Source: Latrodectus hesperus (Eukaryota; Arthropoda; Arachnida; Araneae; Theridiidae). Taken from it: a DNA stretch of 64,000 bases. The position numbers and the translations under genes are program-made. The notes under the pieces were generated by a model. That model saw only the letters and a program-made list of their open reading frames with translations, had not been told where the DNA came from and made no database searches. Shown here in pieces: positions 1 through 11,710 of the stretch (positions are counted from its first letter, which is position 1; every line of letters begins with the position of its first letter). The stretch covers positions 6,519,078 through 6,583,077 of the forward strand of contig CM075856.1 in the NCBI GenBank assembly GCA_037975125.1. Reading direction: 5' to 3'.

Positions 1-1435
1 AAAAACAGCAACATTCATTAATATGATCTCTTATTGATATAAAGTTAATTTTAAAATGTAATCATTATAGTAACTAAAATAGTTTTTCCAAATGCTAATT
101 ATTAATGTTATTGGTTGCCTGCTTATGTATGCAAGAAATTGTACATATTATGTATAGACTCGATACTGTAATATTCAAATTTATAATTTATTTATAAATG
201 TTACTATATGTTACTATTAGTTTCATTTTGAATTCAACTTCAGTGGTTACTTAATAAGGACTATTTCTAATTCTTGTTAATCCACTAAAAAGATATTTGG
301 TTAAAAATATCATCTTGAAAGAAGTTATAAGAGTATTTTTGTCAGCTTATCTATTTCTCGTGAAATTATTTTGTTTCTTTTCATCTGAGCGATATCTTTT
401 CTCCAATTGCTGTTACTAAATAATTCAGCACATTTGAGATACATTTACGGTGAAGGGGAGTGTCTGTGTAGATACAGATAACAGTTGAAATGGCGCCCGT
501 CTGGGTGACGAAGTAAAGAATGTAGAAAAAAAAACATTTTTCTGTTGATAAATTCCCGAAATTTGATCGTAAACAAGGTCAAAGTTCATGCTCTAAAGTT
601 CATGAAACCTAAAAATTAAAATTAAATTATAATAAAAATATATTGAATTAATTTATTCGGTTATATTTTTTAAGGCTTTCTATCTTTCCAAAGATTATAA
701 TTGTTAGGAATGTTTCGCGAAAACACACCTGAATCTATTTTATTTAACAGAAATATCAAGTGTTATCTTATTTTAAATAAATTGCATTAGTTACACGTAA
801 GATGAAGCATTTGCCTCAAGGATAAACAGCAAGTGGAAGCAATAAACGATATGTTTGTATCTAATGAGACCACTCAATCTTCAACAAAAGAAAAAATTAA
901 TCTGAAAAATGCAATTTTCTTGCGAAAACTGGACGAAGCAATTTTGTTTCAAGAATTTTGCTGCGACAGCAATCGTTATCGTAAAATAATTGCGCATAAA
1001 TTCCTGAATTATATTAACCGAATGGGAACTTAGAGGCTGAGTCCATTAGGGGTACACATAGCATTTGTCAGTTATTTGATTCCCTTAAATCTCTGAGGAC
1101 ATGAATCCATTTTTATAAAGCAAATACAGCGAAGAGGTTACGAAGTTTTTGAGGGGACATACTTAAATTTAAAAAAAAAGAAAAACATTTTTTTTTATTT
1201 TTTTTCTGTTCTTCAGAAAATTGTTAACATTCATAAGAGTTTATTACTAATACATATATTATAAATAATAAGAAAATAACCTACTTACAAACTTAAAAAA
1301 TTTTCAATTAATTAATTCATTTAGATTTTCCATCTTCTTTTTGAAAGCGGTCAGGAATATGTATTTCCAGCAAATTATTTGCTTTTTTCTCTTTCAACTT
1401 TAATTACCATCGTTAAAAATTATAATGTTATACAA

Positions 1436-1500
1436 TGTATTAAAAGAGATAATTAATCTTTAACTACAGTAGTTTTTGATTAATTATCTCTTTCAATACA
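1436..1500. repeat. Inverted repeat, 23-bp arms
   Basis: Arms 1436-1458 and 1478-1500 are reverse complements with a single mismatch (A1442 opposite C1494), including a perfect 16-bp core; the spacer is 19 nt. The RNA would fold into a long hairpin. It may be the remnant of a small foldback element. No target-site duplication was recognised. Confidence 0.8.
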
Positions 1501-1813
1501 ATTCAGTATTCGTAAGCAATTATGGTACACAGAAACGAATTCAGTATATTATAATTGCTTACTATGTTACAGTTATTAAAAGGAAAATATTAAGTTGTAT
1601 TACTAGACAGTGAAATTTTAAGTTATTGAACATTAAATTTAATTTTATTAAGAATAGATTTAATTAACGTGCTTTATTTTTTAAGAAGGAACTTATTTCT
1701 CTTGCTTTTTTATACTTATACATTTTATATATTCTCGTCTTATTTTATAGCTGTAATTATCAATTATGATTTGAATATATTTTAATTGGAATGAGTTCTA
1801 AATAAGGATTTTA

Positions 1814-1893
1814 CAAATTCTATTATTGATATTATATAAATAAATTTTAAACTTGCAAATTCTATTATTGATATTATATAATAAATTTTAAAT
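1814..1893. repeat. Tandem duplication, period 42 bp
   Basis: The block starting CAAATTCTATTATTGATA at 1814 is repeated at 1856 with one small deletion in the second copy. It is a simple local duplication in AT-rich DNA. Confidence 0.8.
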
Positions 1894-3124
1894 AATATTT
1901 CTAAAATATATTCTGAAGAAATCGGTTATATATTTCATTTTTTCTATACTAAATCACAATATTTAATACTTATTTGATCTTGCTTAGTAAACAGCCTAAT
2001 GGCTTAAGACTGTGTGGTATTTTAATATTCACCCCAAAAATTGCCTTCATATAATGGGCAGTTTTATGTTTCGAAGGAAGAAAGTAGAACCCCTTAACTA
2101 CGCAGGCCGATACATGTCTTTTTTACTGTCCAAATCTTGGGGACCTGTATCTGGATGGAATTTTTCTTTTCCTTGGCATGTTCAACAACTTAAAAGCAAG
2201 ATTTTCAGAAACCTTTGCTAGCTAAAGTTAGAAATAAGCCATAAGATTGTTTTTTGAAGCATTAAATAATGAAAATGACTACATATTAATCATTAACATA
2301 GGAGATAATTTCATAATGCATTCGGTTTACTATTTTTGTTTCAAAATCGCTGTTTTGTCAAAATCTATGCTTACTTAATTAATACAGAAATTTCATGCTC
2401 AAAACTAATATCATTATTCTGACGATAAGGAATACAAATTATTACTCAGTAGATAAGTTTATTTAAAATGTAATTAAATTTAACATTTACATCTTATTTA
2501 CATGCCGCCTTGTTCGAAATGTTAATCCTTATAATTATACCTGAATTAAAGATAGCACACATTTTTGACAGGTATAGTTAATTTTGTGTTTTTCTAAGTG
2601 TAAATATAAATAAATAATTTATAAAAAAATAAAATGTATTAAAAAAACTCGCTGAAATGTTGAATTTAAAAATTTATTTTGGTTTATAGTAAATTTTAGT
2701 TATACATTAAAAATATTTTTTAGAATTTATTCAGTATTTTTTCTATGTTTAGAACATATTTTATTATAATAAAATGTATTAAATGTTTTATTTATATGCA
2801 GAAATAATAATATATTTATATAAGTATATATTTTTATATTTTTTCCTTGGGAATTTAATTATTGTCGATAAATAAATATAAATATTTCATTCCTTTTATC
2901 CTTATATTATGAAATATTATTATATTTTTAGAAGCATAAGAGATTTCATTAAAATTATCAGAAATGTATGGGTGTTTTTTATAAAATTTCCCATAAGTTA
3001 ATGAAAATTAAAAATTTTTATTTAGTAAATGACAACATGTATTACATTAAGATTGAAATATGTTTGAAAATAGATCAAATTTCAGCATTTAAAAACAAGA
3101 GAATCTTAATCCCATTTAGAATTA

Positions 3125-3195
3125 GATTAAAATATTTTAAAGAATAATCAACAATAAAAAAAAGATTAAAATAATTTAAAGAGTAATCAACAAAG
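3125..3195. repeat. Tandem duplication, period about 39 bp
   Basis: The block starting GATTAAAATA at 3125 recurs at 3164 with a few substitutions; both copies carry TAATCAACA. It is a local duplication in low-complexity DNA. Confidence 0.65.
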
Positions 3196-3367
3196 AAAAT
3201 CTCAATGATAATTAAAAGTAATGCATTCAATAGTTATTAATATATCATTTTTATATACATTTAAAGTCCCCGTTTATAATAATAAAAACTGTTCAAAGTT
3301 TATTTGAATTAGCTCATTGAATCAAAACCAAATCTGAATGAAATATATTAACAAGTCTCTTTGTTTT

Positions 3368-3418
3368 ATAAGCTCTAGGTATTATTTACCTAGAGCTTAT
3401 ATAGGTAATTAATACCTA
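3368..3418. repeat. Two adjacent palindromes sharing TAGGTA/TACCTA
   Basis: A perfect 14-bp inverted repeat (3368-3381 with 3387-3400, 5-nt loop) is followed directly by a smaller one (TAGGTA at 3402-3407 with TACCTA at 3413-3418, 5-nt spacer). The shared core suggests the second arose by duplication of part of the first. Confidence 0.8.
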
Positions 3419-5623
3419 GTTATTAAGTTAAAAGATGTTAATATATTTAAATATATATATATATACTTTAATTTATTCCACAACTAATTCATACAGGCTA
3501 TTAGAAATTAAATTACATTTTAGCTTTTAAAATCAATATTTCTCAGATTATTCAGATAAAATATTAATCAAATGCGCATAAAGTTATGACATTCTCAACT
3601 TGAGTGGATTTCCAAGAAGTAATGTAGTTACATTTAAGCGTATTATATATTAATTATTTTATAACGAATTTAAGCTGTATCCTTTAAATTAATTTCGCAA
3701 CCCATTAAAGTTTACATTCATTCTCCATAGTGTTTATTTTGCCAACATAGACATTCAAGAAAAGTAATAAAATGCATATCTTCCGAGACCCTAAGATCCT
3801 CGGGGACTTCTTTTCCGAAATATAGAGTTATTTTTAGTAAGTGAATATGCGTAAAAAAGAACTCTGAAAAGGATGAAAAGTAAGAACACTATAAGAATGG
3901 GAAAAAAATGTTTTCTAAAAATTTTATTTGTTTCATTTACCAAAATACGTATACTTAGTACATTCTATAAAAATATTTTCTCACTGGCTTTTTAAAAGTA
4001 TATATAATATATTGTATATAAAAGAATAATAAAAATTAAATATTAGTGGAGGGAGTTATTTATAAACATATAGGTCGAAATTTAAAACACGTAACAGACA
4101 AAGAGTATTTAAAATTAAATTAATTATGTTATTGATTTTGCATTCAAATACCCATATTTAAATAATAAAGTTATATGTATCCCACAAACTGTGTTTTTAA
4201 CAGAATATATCTCGAAGCGATTGCTAGATGAAATTCTACAGTAGTTTTTTACATGATATGAAACATGTAATTTCATATTAAAAGCAAGATTAATTGGAAC
4301 AAATTTGACTTTTAATTGGATCTACTTTTAAACGTTCTAGTAAATGTTTTGAGTTATAATTTCTTTGCAGTGTTAAAAGTAAGTAATGATCATTGTTGTG
4401 AATTTAAGCAGAAAATATACCTTATTTTTAATAGTATAATATTTTACTGTCGAATTACTTTTTGCTTTCCATTTTTCAAAAAGTAACATCAAATTAAATT
4501 GAAAGTCAAATAAGTAAACAAAAAATACGCTTATTTTGTCATAAAAACTATATTTTCCTTCTCATTTTTCAAAAAATAAAATTAAAAGGGATGTTAATTC
4601 TTTATTAAGACCTTTTATTTTATATATTTTAGCATCTAAAAATATTACAATTTAGAACAAATTGAAAGCAAGAAATGCAACCTCTAAGCAATTATCCCAA
4701 AAGGGGCACATGCTTTAACAATATAGATTAAACTATTGCTTAAAAAGTTCCTGCTGATAAAATATTTCAGATTTTATTTTATATAAAGATATACTTTATA
4801 TAAAACTTTACTTTATATAAAGGTATACTTTAGAAAATATATTTTATTTTATACAAAAATATCTCAGATTTTACTTTATATAAAGTGATGCTATGATATC
4901 TCAGATTCGAAGATGCATTACAATAGGACGAGAAACCCACACACACACACATATAAACAACTATCTCAGTGTATTTCCATAGCCCTTAGCTTAATAACTT
5001 TTCCCTTTCATGAATTTGCCTGATTTCTATCATTTACATCATACAGATAATTATTACGATAAAAATGCAAATTAACGATTTTAATTAGATTTATATTGAA
5101 AATAGCTATATTTAATGAAAAGCAGTTTTAACTATATAAAACTGTATACATAAATAAATCATAATCAGTTCAAGTTTTTCAAAAAATTTTTCTCGAATTA
5201 ATACTCTCTTTTTTATAAATATTCCCTATACAGGTATTTAAAATTTTTAAAAGGTAAGTAACTATTATAGAACGTTTTACTTTGAATTAATATAAGAATT
5301 CGAAACAATTATAAAGTTAACATTGTTGATTCCTTTTTCATGAAACAGGATTTACATTTCCTACGTAAAAAATTACACAGAAAAATAAAAACATAAAATG
5401 ATAAAAATGCATTCCATATGCTGGGATTGTTAAATTTAATAAACCTAAATGATATGACAATAAATGCAATTTATTAACATATTTTAATAAAATTTCATAA
5501 ATGATGAATAAAATTAGTTTTATCAATTACTATTGAAAATATATTAAAAATTAAAATTTTTATAAAATTGCAACTAGAACTAATTAATAATAAAAAATGA
5601 GCAAATTGACTTACGGCATTATT

Positions 5624-5695
5624 TTATTTTGGTTTCCAATTTTTCGTTTTGCTTCAATAAAAGTGGAAAGAAAATCGTAGAAGAAACCAAAATAA
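5624..5695. repeat. Inverted repeat, 13-bp perfect arms
   Basis: TTATTTTGGTTTC at 5624-5636 is the exact reverse complement of 5683-5695, with a spacer of 46 bp. It lies just before the CG-rich tract at 5729. Confidence 0.65.
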
Positions 5696-5728
5696 CAAAC
5701 CAAATCTCCATTTGGAAAACCAACATAA

Positions 5729-5746
5729 CGCCCGCGAGCGCGCGCG
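5729..5746. other. Short CG-rich alternating tract
   Basis: ACGCCCGCGAGCGCGCGCGA around 5728-5747 contains seven CpG steps in a row of mostly alternating C and G, inside very AT-rich DNA. Such tracts can adopt Z-DNA. No promoter or gene start was found beside it. Confidence 0.7.
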
Positions 5747-6398
5747 AAAATTCGGGATAAAATCATAATTCTTATTAACATAATTACATATATATAATAT
5801 TAATAGCTTTACTTATGACAGAATTATGAACCTTGTTTTTCCATTTCATAGGTTTAATTACTTAATTTATATTTATAGATTTCCAGAATATTAATTTTAT
5901 TATCAAATAGTTAACATTATTATCTTTTGCGACATTTTGAAGAAACTCTGAACTATGTACACATTAGAGAAAAATTATTCATAAAAAATAATAATCTCAA
6001 TAAAAAAGGAATTACGCAATAAGCAATTTCGATTCCAAGGTTTCAATTTAAAACTGATCCCAGTGGTAACTGTATAGCATTCTACATGAAAAATTTTGTT
6101 TTCGAATAAAATTACAAACATATTGTGAGTAGCACTAAAATTCGGTCACTTATAAAATATGAAATTCCAGACCTAAAATCTCTGAAAAAAATTTCGCAGA
6201 GTAGGATTTAGACTTTTATTGTGAAAAACATTTCTGTTTTCATACAACCACTCTCTAATTATCGCATGTTTCAAAATAAAATATACGATCAAAGATAACG
6301 TCAATATTTCAGTGTCACTCATTTTTTCACACCTAACATTTAGTATCTTCCTTCCCTCACAAACATGCTTTCAATCTTTTTCGTCTGTCAAGCTAAAT

Positions 6399-6436
6399 AT
6401 CACCTGCAGGAATGTAAAGAATACTAAGCAGGTGAT
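6399..6436. repeat. Inverted repeat, 9-bp perfect arms
   Basis: ATCACCTGC at 6399-6407 pairs with GCAGGTGAT at 6428-6436 across a 20-nt spacer. It is a small hairpin in the GC-richer patch 6.4-6.6 kb, with no recognised function. Confidence 0.55.
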
Positions 6437-7736
6437 TTTTACTCAAGGTCGCTAAATGGCGGCCTTCACCGATGGTCATGGTAGGTCAATGAATGAGGGA
6501 ACGAACTCGTGAAATTGTTATCATTATAGCACTGCAACACCAGCATTCTTCTCTTAGCTTTACTTTCAGAGGAGCCCCTCTAGGTTTTTAATGTTTGATG
6601 TTCTCGTTAGATTTATAGAAGCGTATCGCAGAGAATGTGTTTTCCTAAAGCTGTCACGTTGTTGTTTTTTTTCGGTGCTTTTAAATGTTCTGTTTTTCCC
6701 TGCATTTATTAGATCTTTTTGACAGAAAGATGCGGCCAAGAGAAATCGAGAAGAACTAAAAACGGGTTATTCGAAGTGCTGTCACGTACTTTTATAATCA
6801 TAGGGCATCTTGCGTTATTTAACTTCTTATCCACATAGCTTTTTCTGAGAGAATTTCTCCGACAAATCTAATCAAAATTTCTTGAGAGTTGTCTTAAATT
6901 AATGGATATCATTGTCAAAATTCTCACATTAATTTTTGCTTCATAATAATTTATTTCTTAAGCAGTTTATTGCCTACAGTAATCAGAAATAAATACAATC
7001 AGTAATGTTTTTTATGTGAACTATTAACATACTAAAAGAAATTGGATCTGTAAATATTGATATATATAACTCACAGGTTAATTAATTTGTAAAATAGTTT
7101 ATGTGTCAATTGCGCGTTCTTTCTAAAAATATTAAGTATCTAATATATTCGCCATGTTATTTTAATTCACTAAGAGAGTTAACTCAAATTTCTCCAACGC
7201 TTTGCATTGAGTTTATTTCAACTCAGTTTGGGAAACGAATTTTTAATGTTTAGTATACATTTAAAAAGTATTGTTAATTATTTATACAAATAAATTTAAT
7301 TTAGTACATTGCTGGGCCTGATACTTATGAGATACAAATATATGTCTTTTTCTAAACATTATAGTAAGATGTTTTTGATCTTGACAATTTATTTTTGTTA
7401 ATTTTTAATGAGAAATTTTTATTAAGTTTAAAAAAAAAAACCTGAAAATAATGAATTTATTATTTCAGACTATAATTCACAAAAAAATTAAGTTGAAAAT
7501 ACAAATTCAGTCAGTTTTATTTTAAAAATGCAAACTAATTATAACACAAATGTTCAGAAAGATTGATGACAAGCAAATAGAAAGTATCTCTGTTACTAAA
7601 ATGAAACTTCTCATGTAAAATGCTAAAAAAAATTTATTTTGCTTAAAGGATGATTTAAGCACTGTGTATGGGATATCCTTTAGAACTTTCAACATTTATT
7701 ACTGTATGTTAGTTTTTTTGTGATTTACCTCTTCAG

Positions 7737-7908
7737 AAACCGATGTTCACTATCACATTTTTCAAGGAAGAAAACCGGATAACTTCCAAGCACTTTCTCA
7801 GGAAGACATAATGCTAATGGACTACTACAATTATTGTTCTTCAACAGTGGCAAGAATCAAACCTGGGATCTTCTGCTTCAAAAAGCCCATTACGATGTCA
7901 CAGAGAAA
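7737..7908 (+). CDS. Candidate internal exon of an unrecognised protein
   Basis: A T-rich tract ending in CTTCAG (AG at 7735-7736) looks like a strong 3' splice site. The frame in which GAT at 7742-7744 is a codon is open from 7724 to the TAA at 7928-7930. A GT donor follows AAA at 7909-7910, which gives a 172-bp exon that starts two bases into a codon. The roughly 56 residues have a normal protein composition, with HIFQGRKPDNFQ near the start, a Tyr/Cys stretch MDYYNYCSS in the middle and RIKPGIFCFKKPITMSQRK at the end. I do not recognise the family and assign no function. No neighbouring exon was found, so large introns would be needed; it could also be a coding fragment left in a repeat. 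The other two frames close early. Confidence 0.5.
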
Positions 7909-8255
7909 GTGTGTTTCAATTATGCTTTAAATAGTTCCACAATTTAACGTTAATAGATATGGATTTAAAATTATAATTTGAAATGATATTTTTTTACATA
8001 TATTTTTAACATAAACATAAAATTAACTTAAGGATCAAGTTTCAAATTTAATGAAATATTGCTGTTGAGATCATACTATTCCAATAATTAAAAATACAAT
8101 GTTGCAACCAGGAGATAGCAAGCTGCCACGCTTCGATCGTAAATCAATAAAACGTTAACAAATTGACAGCTTTAAAAAATAAATGTCACTGTTTTGATAA
8201 TGAAATTTCAGGTTAGGTGAAATTTTTGTGTGAAAATGTGAGTTGATCCTTAATA
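7909..8255. other. AT-rich stretch between candidate exon and Tc1 element
   Basis: No gene was recognised. A short GC-richer frame of about 18 codons starting ATG TTG CAA CCA near 8099 has no homologue I recognise and is probably chance or a repeat fragment. Confidence 0.5.
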
Positions 8256-8257
8256 TA

Positions 8258-9664
8258 CACTACTGGCCATTAAAACTGCTACACCAAGAAGGAATGCAAA
8301 TAACAGAACGATATTTATTGGACACATACATTATAGTGGAAAGAACAAGTGATTAGATTTACAGGAAATTAGGATGTATAGATCTTGAGAAATAAGTACC
8401 CAGAGCAGCCACCTCTGGCTGCAATAACAGCATTTATCCACCAAGGCATGGAGTCAAACAGAGATTGTATGGCATGTACGGGGATCTCATACCATGCAGC
8501 TTCAACACTATGCTACAGTTCATCGACAGTAGTGGATGGTGAGTGATGGCGTGCCAATCGCTCGGCAATCATTGACCACACGTTCTCAATTGGTGACAGA
8601 TCAGGAGAACGTGCTGGCCAGGGTTACGGTCGAACCTGTTCTGTACCAAGGAAGTTCAGAACAGTACGGGCAACATGCGGTCGTGCATTATTCTGTTGAA
8701 ACAAAGCATTAGGGAGGCCTCGAAGATAGGGCAGAGCCACGGGTCTTAACACATCGGAAATGTAACGGTTGCTGTTCAAAGTGCCGGTAATGCGAACAAG
8801 AGGTGATCTAGGCGTGTATCCAATGGCACCCCATACCATCACTCCAGCAGATGGGCCAGTATAGCGATGTCCATTGCAAGCTGGCAATGCGCGTTCTCCA
8901 CGATGCCTCCAAACATGGATGCGGCCATCATGGTCCTGTATACAGAACCAAGATTCATCTATAAAGATGACGTGATGCCATTCCCGCTTCCAGGTTCGTC
9001 GCTGATCACATCATTGAAGGCGCTCCTGTCTGTGACGCAGCGGCAATGGTAGCCGAAGCCATGGTCACCGTGCAGACAATCCATGCTGCTGCAAACGTCG
9101 TCTAACTGTTCGAGCAGAAACTTGTTGCCTTTCAAATGACTCCAATTCTCGACTCAGGGTTCGTGACGTGGCTGTACAATCCCTTGTGACCATGCGGATA
9201 AGATGTCTGTCTTCTCTGCTGTTAGTGATGGGGGTCGCTGAGTTCCTGCATGACGTTCCGTATGATTGTCCTGAACCCATCGATTCCATATTCTGCTAAC
9301 AGTCATGGGGTCTCGACGGACGCGAGCAGCAATATTGCGGTACGATAAACCGCAATCCCGGTTGGCTATAATTCTTCCTCGATCAAAGTCAGACACGTGC
9401 TGATAGGCATTTCTTCTTCTTACTCGAGGCATTACAACAACTTTCTTTGGCGAAAACAACGTTGAAATGGAAATTGAGTATGAGAAAACTGCTGTCAAAT
9501 CTCTGGTTTTATAGACATTGTAGGTGTCGCTACTGTCGCCTGCTTTGTAAGAATGCGCTGAAAATCTAATCATTTGCATATCACAGCAAGTTCTACCTGT
9601 CATGCAAATTTCATGTGTGTGGTGTGCCGCTTTCCTGGTATAGCAATTTTAATGGCCAGTAGTG
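8258..9664 (-). mobile_element. Tc1-type DNA transposon, inactive
   Basis: The element starts CACTACTGGCCATTAAAA at 8258 and ends with the reverse complement at 9664. The terminal inverted repeats match over about 33 bp with three differences. A TA dinucleotide lies outside each end (8256-8257 and 9665-9666), the target duplication typical of Tc1/mariner elements. At 1407 bp it has about the normal length for the family. It contains one transposase gene on the minus strand, broken by several mutations, so it is an immobile fossil copy that could move only if supplied with transposase from elsewhere. Confidence 0.93.
8369..9432 (-). pseudogene. Tc1-type transposase pseudogene (DD34E)
   Basis: The gene would start at ATG 9430-9432 (MPRVRRRNAYQHVSDF) and stop at 8369-8371, about 354 codons, normal for Tc1 transposases, which cut and rejoin DNA at the terminal repeats. 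An N-terminal helix-turn-helix (DRGRIIANRDCGLSYRNIAA) and a second one (VSARTVRRRLQQHGL) form the bipartite DNA-binding region. The first catalytic Asp is in IFIDESWF (codon 8957-8959) and the Glu is in SPIENVW (8585-8587). The second Asp is replaced by Asn in FQQNNARPH (8690-8692); it is 34 residues before the Glu. Further damage: a probable 1-bp deletion in the G run 9230-9234, and stops at 9065-9067, 9011-9013 (apparently from Trp), 8624-8626 and 8513-8515 (apparently from Trp). Confidence 0.93.
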
Positions 9665-9666
9665 TA

Positions 9667-10117
9667 GTTTCTCTAATTGAATACGGTTTAAAGGGAGAAA
9701 AAACTCCAGGATTGCTTTAAAACCAGCTTCAATAGAAATAATTTTAGCGAAAAGAAATATGCATTTAAAAATACGTTTACAGAATATACAAAATTTGTGT
9801 TTGAATTAAATAAATTTGAGTTGAATTAAATATAAAAAAATCTAAGAGAAGAAATTTTTGTACATTAAAAGGATCAAATTATATTTTTTCACATAAAGGT
9901 ACTTTTTTCGTTTGCATGCATTTACATTTTTTTCCATTATATTCTTTTAGTAGTTCCCTTTTTTCAATGGAAGAGAAATATTTTAAGAAATGTAATTACC
10001 ATTTGAAAATCATGCATGTATTCGTAGTTCATTTTCGAATTTAGCTTTCAAAATTTAAACATTTATTTGAAATATTAAAAATTAACACTGAGTAAATGAT
10101 ACCTGTAATTTCCTAAA
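9667..10117. other. AT-rich spacer between two transposons
   Basis: No gene, repeat or motif was recognised in this stretch; it separates the Tc1-type and mariner-type insertions. Confidence 0.6.
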
Positions 10118-10119
10118 TA

Positions 10120-11411
10120 CAGAGGGTATTAACACATTTTTAGAATGATTTTGATTAAGAATTTTAAAAAAGTAAATGTTTTAGAACAAAAATGTTTTTC
10201 AAAAGCTTATTATTTGTAATGAGAAATATCGTCTGCTACTTTTAAATTTATTCTTCTTTCAATATGTCACATGTAAACAAGCTGTGGATCGAAGGATATG
10301 TTTTTGCGCTTTCCGAAGAGAAATATTCTTATTCCAGGATTCAAAAACGTTCTGAAATGCATGCTATTAAAATTTCTAAGTGCAAAATAAGCAACATTAT
10401 TAATCGGACAGGTAAAAACCGTCCATCATTATTTCTAGATGGAACGAAGACTCCAAACGAATATCCGAAAGAAGTACGTACTGTTTCAAATGTTTCTAAA
10501 GTGAAATCCCTGGAAAATCCGCCAACACAGAAATCAGTCGCTAAGTCTTAATATACATCTGTAGCAACAATAAATAAATTAATAAATCAAGATTTACAAA
10601 TTAAAAAAGCTAAAAAACATAATGTTCACCAGCTTTTGCTGAGGCATGTGGCTCAACGCAAAACATTTTGTAGAATCCTGTATATGAAAACCATTTAGCA
10701 GGAGATAAATGGAAATACATTGTGACCCTTGATGAAGCATGGGTTTACCTAAATGAATGCAACAAAAAAGGTCTATTTACTATAGAAAACAAGGAAAAAA
10801 ATATACAAACCTGGTTCCGTCAATGAAAAGAAAGTTTCAGTAAGGGGTTTATGATAGTCGCTGGTTTCTCCTACAATGGGAAATTAAAAATAAAAAGAAA
10901 AGAAAAAAATGTTAAAATCAACTCGGCATACTATCAGGAGAAGATTTTACGTCCAATATTTACAGAAGAAATTCCACTTCTCTATCCCATAGACTTTCAA
11001 AGAGTGAAAGTTCATCAAGACAAAGCTACAAGTCATACTTCAAAAACTACCACTGCATTCCTTGAAAAAATGAAGACTAATACAGGTATTGCATATATAC
11101 CTTTTCAACATATTCCTGTGAAGTGCCCTGACGTTTCACCTATGGACTACTGTGCCTTTGGTCTGTTAAAAAGAGCTCCTTCTAAACGCAAACCCATCAC
11201 GATAGATGGACTCTGGAAAGTAGTAGAAGAGGAATGGAAAGCAATACCCCTGGAAATTTTACGAAAAGCACTTCTATCATGGAAATCACGAGGCAGATTT
11301 ATAGTTCAGAAAAAAGGCTATCAGATCGAACATTTAAAAAAGTAGTCTTTACATTTTAAATATTAATTTAATGGCCCCGATATCGTTCTAAAAATGTGTT
11401 AATACCCTCTG
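10120..11411 (+). mobile_element. Mariner-type DD41D transposon, inactive
   Basis: The ends 10120-10145 and 11386-11411 are perfect 26-bp inverted repeats beginning CAGAGGGTATTAACACAT. TA flanks both sides (10118-10119 and 11412-11413). The 1292-bp element contains one plus-strand transposase gene with stops and a frameshift. The perfect terminal repeats beside a damaged gene suggest a moderately young copy. Confidence 0.95.
10264..11345 (+). pseudogene. Mariner-type transposase pseudogene, DD41D (rosa-like)
   Basis: The frame starts at ATG 10264 (MSHVNKLWIEGYVFALSEEK) with an N-terminal helix-turn-helix region and stops at TAA 10549-10551; similar sequence continues after it (VATINKLINQDLQIKKAKK). 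A probable 2-bp insertion near 10684 shifts the frame. The first catalytic Asp is in YIVTLDEAWVYL (10731-10733). A TGA at 10824-10826 interrupts again, then 10851-11345 is open. The second Asp is in KVHQDKATSHTS (11019-11021) and the third in CPDVSPMDYCAFG (11145-11147), with 41 residues between them. That spacing and the SPMDYCAF signature point to the DD41D branch of the mariner superfamily, known from insects as rosa; the family name is from general knowledge. Confidence 0.9.
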
Positions 11412-11710
11412 TAAAAACACATTAAATTATTTTTATGCTTGGTCAGAAAATAGCGCAATAAGAAAATGGCCGCGTAATTTAGTCTGTGGTTCAAATTCTT
11501 ACCTATTAATGAAAGAATAACATAATAACTGGCCGCTGAATGGTTAGCATTCAGAGCTTAAATTTAAAAGTTAATGAATTTGATTCTTATATCGAACATA
11601 AATGTTTGGTTTGTCACTCAACGTTTATTTTTTGCATACAAAGGGTAATTAGATCAAGGCATGCAGTTTAATAGGGTTTCTGAACCACTGCAAGCTCCTA
11701 AGCTCGAGGA

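Larger units (their letters stand above)
1..7736. other. AT-rich non-coding region
   Basis: I see no gene here. Short open frames (for example 800-1033 and 2012-2221) show no recognisable domain, no codon pattern and no convincing splice sites. The stretch contains simple A/T-rich sequence, small direct duplications and several palindromes, listed separately. It could be intron or intergenic DNA upstream of the candidate exon at 7737. Confidence 0.6.

Noticed and set aside
491..510. TGGCGCCCGTCTGGG resembles a retroelement primer binding site
   Set aside because: No LTR end directly upstream, no matching LTR pair and no gag or pol sequence downstream.
800..1033. Open frame with a protein-like composition
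   Set aside because: It has no ATG at its start, no clear splice sites and no recognisable domain; too weak to call as an exon.
8099..8158. Short ATG frame of about 18 codons with coding-like composition
   Set aside because: Too short, no splice signals and no recognisable similarity.
8867..9052. Plus-strand open frame inside the Tc1 element
   Set aside because: It is antisense to the transposase and shows no independent features.
9154..9603. Open frame extending upstream of the Tc1 transposase start
   Set aside because: The part beyond 9432 is the element's terminal region read through in frame; the transposase start at 9430-9432 matches the family's N-terminus.
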